This document shows, in pieces, positions 52,973 to 64,000 of a DNA stretch of 64,000 nucleotides. The stretch lies in contig OY811979.1 of assembly GCA_963681505.1 (NCBI GenBank), positions 9,337,215 to 9,401,214 on the forward strand, written 5' to 3'. The stretch comes from Eunapius fragilis. Taxonomy: Eukaryota > Porifera > Demospongiae > Spongillida > Spongillidae. Each line of letters opens with the position of its first letter. Positions within the stretch are counted from its first letter, which is position 1. Below the pieces are notes generated by a model that saw only the letters and a list, made by a program, of their open reading frames with translations, was not told the DNA's origin and did not search any database. The position numbers and the translations under genes are program-made.

Positions 52973-54468
52973 GGTCATTCGGAGGCTCTTATAAGCATAA
53001 GATTTGACTCACGTCTTCTGATTTTGCTCTAACTTCTCGTATATGTTGGTCTTGATATGAAAATGACTTTTACCATTTATTGTGTTAATAACGTTAATGG
53101 TTTACGAAATATACGCCACTGAATAATTTTTTTTTTTTGTAAAAGTTAGAAGTTGGTACACTCATATCTTGGCTGCTATGCAATTGACAGCAGGGTAAGT
53201 TGGCACACTCATATCTTGGCTGCTATGCAATTGACAGCAGGGTATTTGGCATCGAATTGAAGGCCATGATGAGTAGAACAGATCAATGGCAATTATTTTG
53301 GGCAGTGGGTAAAGTGTTAAATTTCTAGCTAAATCAAAGTACCTTTATAGAGGTGTCTACCACGTGAAACACAAGTTTTTTTTACACAACTGATGGGACT
53401 ATCAATGTCTATACGCTTCAGAAAAACAAAGTTTGTATATTGATTACCTCTGAGAACCACACGAGATTTTACTAGAGGGCGCCATTTTTGTCTCATCAAA
53501 ATTCACTTTTGTTTACATACGTTGCAAGTGGTTTTATGTAAACATCTTACCACAGCTACCCACATGTGGTTTTATCAAATAGCATGAATCAGCAGTTTGT
53601 GTTTCCTTACTTGGGGCATGTATTAGATCAAGGGCCTGAGTATAGTGCTACGAAAGAGCACTGGGTCCATACTTGTGTTCTTATTCTTCTCTGAGTCTGG
53701 GATGAAGGTGGTGAGTCCTATTCCATGACGTGCCGTATGTGGAAGCATCGCGAGTACATCAGGAGCGAATCTCTACACATATCACGTACCGCGACCCTCC
53801 ACCGATCTGCCGCCACGATATACTGCCAGTGCACGTCACGTCGTGGAATCGTGCAGCTTCCTGACTCGCCACCTTCCTCCCTGACTCGGAGAAGAATAAG
53901 AACACAAGTATGGACCCAGCGCTCCGTCACAGCACTATATTAAGGCCCTCCATGCCCCAAATAAGGTAACACAAACTGCTGATTCATGCTACTTGATAAA
54001 ACCACACGTGGGTGGCTCTGGAAAATCTCATGTGGTTCTCAGAGGTAATCAATATACAAACTTGTTTTTTCTGAAGCGTATAGACATTGATAGTCCCTTC
54101 AGTTGTGTAAAAAAACAACTTGTAATTCACGTGGTGGACACCCCTATATTATAAAAGGTACTTTGATGAGGCTAGATATTTAACCATTGACCCACTCCCC
54201 AAAATAATCGCCATAGATCAGTTCTACTCATCATGGCCTTCAATTCAATGCCAAAAACCCTGCTGTCAATTGTAAAGCAGCCAAGATGAGTGTGCCAAGT
54301 TGCCAAAAAAATTAATTAATCAGTGGCGTATATTTCGTAAACCATTAACGTTATTAACACAATAAATGGTACAAGTCATTTTCATATCAAGACCAACATA
54401 TATGAGAAGTTAGAGCAAAATTGGAAGACGTGAGTCACAACTCTTGCTCACAAGAGGAGGAATGACCC
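52973..54468. mobile_element. 1.5-kb foldback element, second family member
   Basis: Arms start GGTCATTC-GAGG at 52973 and end with the complement GAGGAATGACC at 54468. They pair through TGACTCACGTCTTC, ATTTTGCTCTAACTTCTC, AAATATACGCCACTGA, AGAGGTGTCTACCACGTGAA and CCATACTTGTGTTCTTATTC. The unpaired centre is about 53715-53870. The left arm has a tandem 55-bp duplication (ACACTCATATCTTGGCTGCT) at 53157-53242. Like the foldback at 48511-50590 it ends in GGTCATTC, so both may share a family. Frames at its centre are probably incidental. Confidence 0.78.
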
Positions 54469-55352
54469 TACTGTACTTCTATATCTAGCTGTAAAAATCT
54501 CTGCACCGGGAATACATACCACACCATGGGCCCAGATCAACCTAAATCAGTGGACAGGGTTATCAATGAAATTCACCACATAAATTAAGCCAAGCTACTA
54601 CAATGTAAGCAAGGTTCACTGTCATACAAAAACTAGCTTTTAGCTGTAAGTTACTTCACGGCTGTGTGCCATAACCTTAGAGTCCAATTCATCAGGGACG
54701 TAGGAAGAGGTTCGGCAAGTCCGGCTTTTGCCAGACCACTTTTCCCCCTGCACTTTTTTTTAAAATGTGCTTCTTTTCATTTTACTCTATAACAACCAGG
54801 TCATTGCGAGTAGAGTGCAAGTGAATCACAGATCAATTGTATACATGTAAATGAATGATCAAAAAAGGTTGGTTACTAGATAAGTAACTATTATTTTGTG
54901 TGTGCACGTGAGATCATTTAGAAAGCAGTCATTGAACCGATTCCTGATTCCTGTAATCTTCGATGCTGTAATGGTCATTTGCTTTGTACACTTAATGACT
55001 TTGTAAAGGGTTCACAATATTGGGCAGGATTGTTATCTCTGTTGTATTTTAGCTAATATTTTTTAAACCAGTTTTTTTTTAATGTCATGAATATAATTAA
55101 ATTCGCCGGACCAAGTGCTACGTCCCTGTTCACATGTATGGCTATCAGCCATAGGGTCCACTTCATACATGTAGGTTGCGATGGGGTACTCAACATAGGA
55201 TTGCCTCAAGCTTTTTGCTGAGAGGTGCTTTGTAGCTGTGTGGTCCAGTCCAACTCCATACACTGGTCTGATAGATATGGCTATCTGTCATAAAGTCCTC
55301 ATAGGTGTTTTCTATGGGGTATATTTTCAACAAAGGAATATGTTCTTCTATG
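54469..55352. other. no gene recognised
   Basis: Nothing supported; AT-rich with ATTCATCAGGGACGTAGGA-type unique sequence. Confidence 0.4.
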
Positions 55353-55500
55353 ATGTTCGCTCCACAGTACTCTGCTGTGATGTTCACTCCACAGTGGTCT
55401 GCTGTAATAATAGTTCCACAGTGGTCTGATGTGATAATAGCTCCGCAGTGGTCTGCTGTGATGTTCACTCCACAGCGATCTGCTGTGATGTTTGCTGCAC
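55353..55500 (+). repeat. 27-bp tandem repeat, ~5 units
   Basis: Units ATGTTCACTCCACAGTGGTC-TGCTGTG and ATAATAGTTCCACAGTGGTC-TGATGTG. On the plus strand the unit encodes nine residues (MFTPQWSAV) in the same frame as the ORF that starts at 55524. Confidence 0.85.
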
Positions 55501-55523
55501 AGAGCGAAGTTGCTTTGGTCAAA

Positions 55524-55970
55524 ATGCCTTCACGGCTACAAAAGAGAAAAGCTAAGCGACGAGAGGAATACCACCTAAATCGAGACTATGAGTTAGAGTT
55601 CTCCAGAGTTTGGTACGATGCTGATGCTGAACGAAGGCAGGCGTCTGCTTGTGACATGTACAGAGCAAATCTGGAGTCAAACCGAGCTTACAAGAGGCGG
55701 TGACATGAACAGAATTCGAGCTTCTAAGAGGCTAAAGATTCAGGCGAATCGAGAAACCAATCGGGCTTCACAAAGGAGTCTATATCGGAGAAACTCTTCT
55801 GCTGCGCGTTCAACGAAAAGGGCGCAGCGTAAATGTATGCGTGAAGTGGAGACTGCACGCTACAACCAAAATACAACTACAGCCAAAAGTATTATGGTTT
55901 GGCGCGCTTCTTTTAGTCTAGAGAAGCTGGAAGAAAGCATTATACATGTACATTGTGCTGCTAGGTGATG
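55524..55970 (+). pseudogene. basic EKK-repeat ORF fragment, copy 1
   Basis: MPSRLQKRKAKRREEYHLNR, DYELEFSRVWYDADAERRQA, then after a frame change NRIRASKRLKIQANRETNRA. The Arg/Lys-rich repeat units of about 15 residues resemble the N-terminal repeats of certain helicase-bearing mobile elements in marine invertebrates. No helicase or other domain is attached here, so the identity is only suggestive. Homologous copy at 57511-57660. Confidence 0.45.
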
Positions 55971-57420
55971 ACATGTACAGCTGGATTTTGTCATGTTGCA
56001 TAATGGAGTATTCATATATATGTTACAGTTATTTTTATTATGCTGTGCAATACAGTTCAAGCCACTTCAATGACATGGGGTCGACATTATTATGTGGCTT
56101 CCCAGTGTCAAAGTAAGTAAATTTAAGTATTGACTGCATGCTTCCATCTCCTTAATTTTAGCTACTCCCTGCATGAACAAAATGATAGTGTTCTAATGGA
56201 GTATAAGGGTGGGCCTTGAAAAGGCTATTCTAAGCAACAGGTAAGTTAAATGATGCCTTTTGCCAGACCCATCCATGGTTAGCACAAAAGTATACCACTA
56301 GATCTGCACATGCTGGTGTCAGCAAAGTTCGTGCAGATGCATTACTTGCTAAGGCACTGAACATTCGAAGAACAAAAGCAGGGGGATTGTAAAAAAAATG
56401 TTCATGCCATTAATTAATGCAATAAAATAATCAAATGATATTCTAGCTGGGGTAAGGCATCATAGTGCTGCCTCATAACCCATGATACCTATTACAATCA
56501 CACAAAACAGCATGGGCCTATACCAGTAGACCTCAATGGTAGGTGTGTTATCAACTGATTGTCCAAGCAGATTCATTTGCCTAAAATAGGCAACAATGAG
56601 TGAGGTTGGGCCTCATGATACCCTCCACCTTGAGTGGATAAAACAATGTACATATAAGTCTGAGAAGCAGGCATATATGGGGGCCCTATCCTCAATGGCA
56701 ATTGAATAAAATCACAAAGAAGGTAACCCCAGGAGTTTATAAGTTTGCTTCCATATACATGTAGTCAGAAACAAACTACAAAACATGATGTCGCTAGGCA
56801 GTGACATGTTCAGTGTTGCTATAGCTGGACAAGGGTATGCATACAGTTGTAGCATTTTGGTGACTGATCCTTTTCTCTCTACCACTAATGGCCCCTCACC
56901 CAAATAAGTGTCTCACCATTTCTGAGTTACATAAATGTACATACAAGTACAGGTACTGATGCATGCTCTTGCCAGTATATACACAATGTCATATCTAAAA
57001 CTACGATAGTAGTTCCTAAAATAGGAATTGATCTGGGTCGTGAATATCATTGTAAAAACGCGACCGGCGTATAGTAAGTTTAGGTCTTTGTTCCAATCAA
57101 TCCAGAAGGCAAAGGCGGTCATTTAAATGCATTGTTCAAGTCTTCAAACTGTTTGCTTTAAGAGAACAAAAAGGTTCGTGTTTTTCCTCGTCCCCAGGCC
57201 AATTCTTCTCCCTCGTCATCGTCTTCTCGGGTGAGTATAACTCGGGATAGGAATGGTTTTAAATAGCGCAAATTATACCAGTCGCTTTAGAATTGCCTGG
57301 AAAGACATCAAGATTCAGGTACAGGTATCAGATATATGAATAAAGCATAAAACAGATCTATGTAATCATTACATAATATAAAGTACTATATTTAGTGTTC
57401 CCATGACAACATTCACGTAT
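55971..57420. other. no gene recognised
   Basis: A short read near 56300-56390 (RSAHAGVSKVRADALLAKAL) may be another piece of the 55.5-kb ORF. Otherwise nothing supported. Confidence 0.35.
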
Positions 57421-57510
57421 AATTAGAATTGAGCTACGATGAGAGGAATACCTCCAAACTCAAAACGAATTGAGCAGCAGGTGGGCTATGGAAGTTGTTT
57501 ACTTTTATTC

Positions 57511-57660
57511 ACAATGCCTTCACGTAAACAAAAGAGTAGAGCTAAACGACGAGAGGAATACCTCCAAAATCGAGACAAAGAGTTAGAGTCCTCACGTGTT
57601 CGGTACGATGCTAATCCTGAAAAAAAAAAAGCGGGTGTCTGTTCATGATAGCTACAGAGC
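57511..57660 (+). pseudogene. basic EKK-repeat ORF fragment, copy 2
   Basis: MPSRKQKSRAKRREEYLQNR, DKELESSRVRYDANPEKKKA, then broken at an A-run. A further scrap (YNADPEKK) appears near 57990-58020. Clearly homologous to 55524-55700. Function unknown. Confidence 0.5.
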
Positions 57661-58189
57661 AGACCTTGAAGCAACATTTATTGGCGGATAAATATGTCTC
57701 ATAAACATGATACGCTTGCATGATGTGTTAAAATATAAAGATAACGTTGCTAGGCAATGACAATTGGCGGGCAAATATGTATCACGCACAGCTGTCCTAA
57801 AAGAATGACCTTACTCGCGCAAACCTCTTCGTAACCCAACATGACGTTGAAATTTACAGTGTGTTTACAAGAATTTGCGCGCTACACAGCTGTCCAAAAA
57901 GAATGATCTTAACACGGACCTCTTCGTGACACCTCAAACTGGCCAATAGAATTGTTCGGTTAATGTCAAAGAATTGAAAAGGGAGAGTGCGGTCGGTACA
58001 ATGCTGATCCTGAAAAAAAAGCAGGCATCTGCTCATGGCAGCTACAGAACAGAAAAAGCGGGCGTCTGTAACTTGTACTCGTCGGAATTATGTTCATAGC
58101 GCTGCCGCTTATAGGCTCACACAGCTCTCTTTGAAGCTTGTATCTCGAAATTTAAATTAAAAATTGAGGAAACAAGTGAAGAAAAACAT

Positions 58190-58690
58190 TCTCTAACGAG
58201 AAAGATTGTGGGGTATAGGAATTGAAGGCAAAGGTGGTGTAAAATATAAGGGAGGGAGAGAAATTGAGGCGTGTATATGTAACAGAACCAAGAGAAGTGC
58301 TAAATATAGTCTTAACTTCGCTCCCCAAAACCTTGTTCCCGTCTTTTTTACACCACCTTTGCCTTCAATTCCTATATCCCACTAACTTTCTCGTTTGAGA
58401 ATGTTGTATAATAAGGCAACTCAATGTAAAAAAGTGAAGGAAACAAGATATGAAAAACATTATCTCCGAGAAAGTTGGTTGGATATCTGAACCTGCGGCA
58501 GCAGGTTCAATATAGGATTGATAGGATTTGAAGGCAATGGTGGTGCAAAAAGGAAGGGAACAAGGGATCAACAATGATACGAATTTTTAAAATAGTCCTA
58601 TATTTAGCACTTCTGTAGTACATGTACGTAGCTAAATATCTTGTTCACTTCCTTTTTACACCACCATTGCCTTCAAATCCTATACAGACG
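58190..58690. repeat. pair of inverted repeats (ATTGAAGGCAA-GGTGGTG)
   Basis: TATAGGAATTGAAGGCAAAG-GTGGTGTAAAA at about 58215 pairs with TTTTACACCACCTTTGCCTT-CAATTCCTATA at about 58349-58380. A diverged second hairpin uses TAGGATTTGAAGGCAATGGT at about 58522 and ACCATTGCCTTCAAATCCTA at about 58663. CGAGAAAG lies outside each. Likely two tandem foldback MITE copies. Confidence 0.65.
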
Positions 58691-60165
58691 TTAGGAATTG
58701 ACCCAGAAGTCAATGACCTAAAATTCTACATGTGCATGTGAATATGAACATGCTGTCGCGATACATGTATTTGTATTTAAATATACACATAAAGGAATAT
58801 GTAAGCATTAATTATGAGACTCACTTCTCTCCTTTCAGGGACTGTATCCAACAAAAATACATTTGTCTCTGCCTCTGCCATTATTCAGGGTGATAAATGT
58901 TTTGCTGCAAATAACAAAAGGGTTGATAAAAACCATGGAACTTTTTGACCCCACTCAAGTACAGAATTATAAGGCCCAAGATGATTCTCATTAAAGTAGC
59001 ATGACACATTATGACATGTCAAATAACATAAACTTGCATGCACATAAACACATATACACACAATAGAAAAATCACTTTGCTGTTTGTATTAAGGTCCAAA
59101 TGAACAAGTCCAAAATTGGTGACAGGCAGCCCCCCCCCCCCCCCCCCCCCCCACCCCCAGCATCATTATTTCATGTGCTTATAGGAGGAATGGATGAACT
59201 AGCAAAAATGCTTATACAAGAAAACACAACCGCAATTCTTATCTACATGTATCTCACCTTCTTAATTTGTTCAAAAATCACGTCACGTGAGTAGATCACG
59301 TCACGTGATATACGTTACCTACCACTGTGTGTACATGTACGGTTGTGTACTTTTTAAGTTACCACTATTTATACACGGAGAGCATTTGGGCTCGATTGTT
59401 TATGTTGCATGTGATCAAATTCAATTTGTGGCCTAAATTCAGCGCATCGCAAAGTATTGTTTTAATGAATTCAATATCAATAGTTCTCCATCTGCAACGG
59501 TTTCTATTTTCTGTACATGTACACCAAGGCTAAGTCACCAAACTAACTAGCAACCTCAAAACTAAATTCACATCAACGTATTTTATTCCCCTAGGACCAG
59601 CCTCCACCCCCCACCAAGCATACACCCCCCACACCCAATCATCACCAATATGTGGTACTAAATAGTCTCATTGACCCTCACCTTTGAAAATGTTTGACAG
59701 TAGTAGTGATATCACAAGCTGAATGTTCAATAATCCTAAACTAAGTCTCCAACCAAGAACAGAATATCAGTGGTGAATAACAGGAACAGCAACCTCTAGA
59801 GTAAAAATGAGGACGTTTAACCCGACATAAAAACTAAGATAGCCTAAAGTACACAAGGGCCTATAATATAACACACACACACACACACACAACACAATAA
59901 GAGCTCTTTCTTCGCGTGATTTAATAGTCATTAGCCGCCATATAGAGGTGTCTACCACGTGAAACACAAGTTTTTTTTTTTGAAGTATGGGTTTAGGTGT
60001 ATTACATTAGTTCAGAGTGTCGTTTAAACGTATATTATTGTGCTCTAACACAAAAATAACATTTGCAAAACACACGATTTTTACTTGTGCCTTCGGAACG
60101 TGAGTAACTTATCAATAAGTACCAAAAACTGAGCATAAGCCCATATACAATAAACCAAGCACCAA
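58691..60165. other. no gene recognised; simple repeats
   Basis: Contains a C-run at 59130-59152, a (CA)n tract at about 59873-59890 and, at 59943-59980, a 35-bp piece of the second foldback family (AGAGGTGTCTACCACGTGAA). Confidence 0.45.
59130..59152 (+). repeat. C homopolymer
   Basis: About 23 C. Confidence 0.95.
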
Positions 60166-60169
60166 GATG

Positions 60170-60640
60170 GAGGACAAATTCTGGAAAGTAATACCCAAGT
60201 TTGGAATCCCTGGTTCCATAAAGATATTCAATGTATTGAACGTGTTCAGAGATTTTTCACTCGTGCCATAATCAAATGTGCTGGTATACCACATATGGAT
60301 TATGATGATCACCTTGCGTACCTGGATTTACAGTCCTTAGAATACAGGAGAGTCTTCTATGCTACAAGATCTATAACCTGGTTGATTTACCTTTTGAGAG
60401 TTTTTTCACCAAACCGGCTAGGTCGTATTCCATCCGAGGTTATCCTTGTATCCAGAGATCCAAACATTTACCCCATCATGCATTCCGAGCGCATTTTTTC
60501 ACAGAACGTGTGATACCTATATGGAACCACTTACCCCAAGATGTTGTCACATCATTGAACATTACAGTTCTTCGTACCCGACTTCGATCTGTTGGCCTAC
60601 CACCCTTTTGTATGTTACATCCCTTCCATGTTTAGGCAGT
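60170..60640 (+). pseudogene. C-terminal end of a LINE reverse transcriptase
   Basis: Reads ILESNTQVWNPWFHKDIQCI, ERVQRFFTRAIIKCAG, DDHLAYLDLQSLEYRRVFYA up to about 60510, then in another frame FFTERVIPIWNHLPQDVVTS, LNITVLRTRLRS. The order W-P-IE-VQR-FTR...L-L-SLEYRR...FF-RVIPIWN-LP-DVV is the standard tail after the RT domain of CR1/L2/Jockey-type elements. One frameshift is evident and the RT core is missing. It differs from the endonuclease-type LINE elsewhere in this window. Confidence 0.75.
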
Positions 60641-60847
60641 TTGTAAGTGCACGTACACATCGTGCCACTACTTGCCTTTTTGCATATGTATGCAATCAAA
60701 TCAAAGCAATAAAAGCCCACGCGTCATGTGACCATGTGACCATGAAAGAGCGCTATACCCCATATAAATCAAACAGCAAGCGTACAGTACGTTCGCTTAG
60801 GTCTCTGAGAAGGGGCCCACAGTAGTGCATGTAGGTACGGCGTAACA

Positions 60848-62170
<1,323 letters not shown>

Positions 62171-63930
62171 TTACACAAAGGTTGTGGTAGTATATAGCAA
62201 TTTCAGTTCTTTAACATCAATGTTTGTTAGTCTGTTCGTTTTCGTCAGATGTATATTGTTCTTTAACACTCCCTGTGCGTTCAATTCCTCAGTTTGAGTA
62301 ATTCCTCTTATTTTCCATTTTACCCAGATTGTTGAGTAGGTGCCCACCCACCACTCGATGATTATTTTGCCTCCTTCTAACAAAGATGTCACTTGTCCAA
62401 TTTGTGGCTCTTCTTCCTCATATTTCTTCAGTTTGCAAGCCACAAATTCTCCAACACAAAATGGAACAGTAACTTCTCCAGCAGGATGTGGCACCTGAAA
62501 GTCTTGGCAACTTTCATGACTTGATCCATTTTTAAGTGCCTACAGTTATAAAACATTGTAATATTCTGAGGGAATTTCTAGTGAACGTTAATTCAGTAGT
62601 ATTGTAATTCAGTAGTATTCAGTAGTATTATAGTATTGTGTATGATCTGACTAGGAAAAACATTTGCTACATTTGAAATTTCTGCATTGCAAATTTCTTT
62701 TGAACATGTACATGTAATAGTTTTTTGGCTATTTGGTTATGTTGAAATTTCAGGGCTTGCAAATTCATTACAGAGAATAAACAGGATTTTTGATATTGTT
62801 GAAATTTCAGGGCTGGCATCATTATTGCAAAATAGTAGCAGGCATAAGGTGAATATTTAGGACTTCTACAGTGATACACCAGGGAGATTTCAAAGTGCAC
62901 AATGCTGTCTTTTTTTAATGCTTGTAGAATGTGACACTACTCTGTATAGTACTGTATGAAATATGCATGTACATGTTTTTGTTTCCCATTATAGTACATT
63001 TCCAAGTGGGTTAGCTCGTGCTTAAAGAAATAATATAATCCATGCAACACAAGTGTTGGTACTTGGAGTGAGGCAGTTTCATCCTCTCGTTCAGTTGTCA
63101 TCAATGTTTGATCTGGTGACTGTAATACTTGGTCTGCAACTGGAATTGAGCCATGGACTGCTGTGACCTGCTGTGATCGAGAAGTTTTTTTTCTTTTGCC
63201 ACAGTACACCTATGTGTTGTGCATAAAGACAAAGTAAGTAATAAAAATGTGTTGCATTTTGTTGTTTGAAACAATTTTTGCATAATACACACTAAACAAT
63301 CATATGCATGCTTTTTGTAGAGAAATCACCTCAGGAATTGTGTCAATGCTATCATGGTGGCGTTTCAACAACTGATTAGAAACATTAGTAGCAACGGTAG
63401 GTTGTATGAGAGTTGAGTAACAGCTTTCAATTATGGTTTCAATTTCCCTGAGAACTGATGTTGGTTCAGCTGCATTAAATGAAAGAAAAGTAGCTTCGAA
63501 CTGTTTAAGAAAATCAAACCACCATGATTTATCCATTTCATCTAGAGATTGGTACTTTGGCACTGCACTCCTAATTGCAGAGAAGTCAATTTTTTCTGCA
63601 TTTGGTTTGACAAGGGATGGATGACCCACAGGAATTCGCTGTAATAAAAGAAACAATGCTATTTTAAGATATAGTTAACAAACGCATGCTATACCTTTAA
63701 TAGCTGTAGGCCTAGTTGTTGTTCTGGTAGCCATTCGTCATGATTCCAGCTTTTGTACTTCATTTCTGTGCTTCCATTCGTGGGCTTGTAGAACTTAAAT
63801 ATGTGTGGATGTGAATGGTTGTGTAACTGCTCTGTACTTGGCAAAAGCCATGCTTTCACATCCATCACTTCTTTAATGATGCTGCAAATTTTTACACTTT
63901 TATTGCATTCCTTGCAACCTTGTAGCAAAG
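62171..63930 (-). CDS. multi-exon gene of unknown function (C-terminal exons)
   Basis: Exon A 63930-63695 (ends at an AAAG|GTATAG donor) reads CKECNKSVKICSIIKEVMDV, KAWLLPSTEQLHNHSHPHIF and KYKSWNHDEWLPEQQLG. Exon B 63638-63330 (103 codons, phase 0 both ends) reads HPSLVKPNAEKIDFSAIRSA, VPKYQSLDEMDKSWWFDFLK. Exon C starts at 63209 (VYCGKRKKTSRSQQ), with an uncertain donor. Exon D 62539-62171 reads VPFCVGEFVACKLKKYEEEE, PQIGQVTSLLEGGKIIIEWW, VGTYSTIWVKWK to the stop. Exon D looks like a small beta-barrel reader (Tudor/BAH/chromo-like), judged from VG-FVA-KL...PQIGQV...I-WW-G. Exon A has a CxxC that could bind zinc. Further exons must lie beyond 64000. No inactivating change seen; I do not recognise the family. 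Confidence 0.6.
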
Positions 63931-64000
63931 CTAATGGAATATAATGCATGCATCAGCAATATATTGTAAAGGTACAGAAAATACCTGGGACTGTAAAGGC

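Noticed and set aside
53718-53943. Overlapping frames on both strands at the foldback centre
   Set aside because: They lie in the unpaired loop and ends of the arms, with no domain and no splice context.

Overview
This is eukaryotic, animal-type DNA, most likely from a sponge (demosponge-like). Genes are split into short exons with GT..AG introns, often phase 1. Receptor-like genes combine CAP, Ig-like, FN3 and single-pass membrane segments. hAT, Tc1/mariner, LINE and MITE copies are dense, and there are many micro- and minisatellites. The taxon is inferred from gene style only; no marker gene fixes it. I found no rRNA, tRNA, CRISPR array, LTR element or virus-derived gene.

Layout. 0-6.9 kb: two MITEs (891-1150; 1327-1652, with a 9-bp target duplication) and a decayed minus-strand CAP/Ig receptor gene (about 3.7-4.9 kb). 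6.9-17 kb: a hAT copy (6927-9525), a fragment of another hAT, and a receptor-like minus-strand gene with an Ig-like exon near 16.8 kb, an FN3 exon near 16.4 kb and a transmembrane exon at 10.7 kb. A second hAT (11359-13706) lies in its presumed intron, and a short hAT derivative (15793-16316) sits inside the FN3 exon. 17.6-18.6 kb: 3' end of a LINE.

18,958-26,512 is the highlight. Two near-identical inverted termini with flanking TA enclose a seven-exon BEN-domain gene (plus strand), a roughly 2.8-kb minisatellite with higher-order structure, and an apparently intact two-exon Tc1-type DD34E transposase gene (minus strand). I read this as one 7.5-kb Tc1/mariner-type transposon with a BEN-domain accessory gene. 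Three smaller relatives (33070-33573, 47506-48231, 52161-52921) share its terminal style. Each keeps, about 200-250 bp inside one end, an ATG soon followed by a consensus splice donor, as expected if the family ancestrally carried a spliced gene there.

26.5-36 kb: an 18-bp satellite, AT-rich intergenic DNA, another LINE 3' fragment, and a TTAA-flanked element (32109-35800) whose intron is swollen by a 43-bp satellite into which a Tc1-like copy has inserted. 36-42 kb: mostly AT-rich, with MITEs and a very short LINE insertion with clear target duplication. 42.6-44.5 kb: a large single-exon stretch for a protein with a kinase-like catalytic loop. 44.7-54.5 kb: nested repeats, including two large foldback elements. 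55-58.7 kb: copies of a basic EKK-repeat ORF. 60.2-60.6 kb: the C-terminal end of a LINE reverse transcriptase. 62.2-63.9 kb: a multi-exon minus-strand gene of unknown function.
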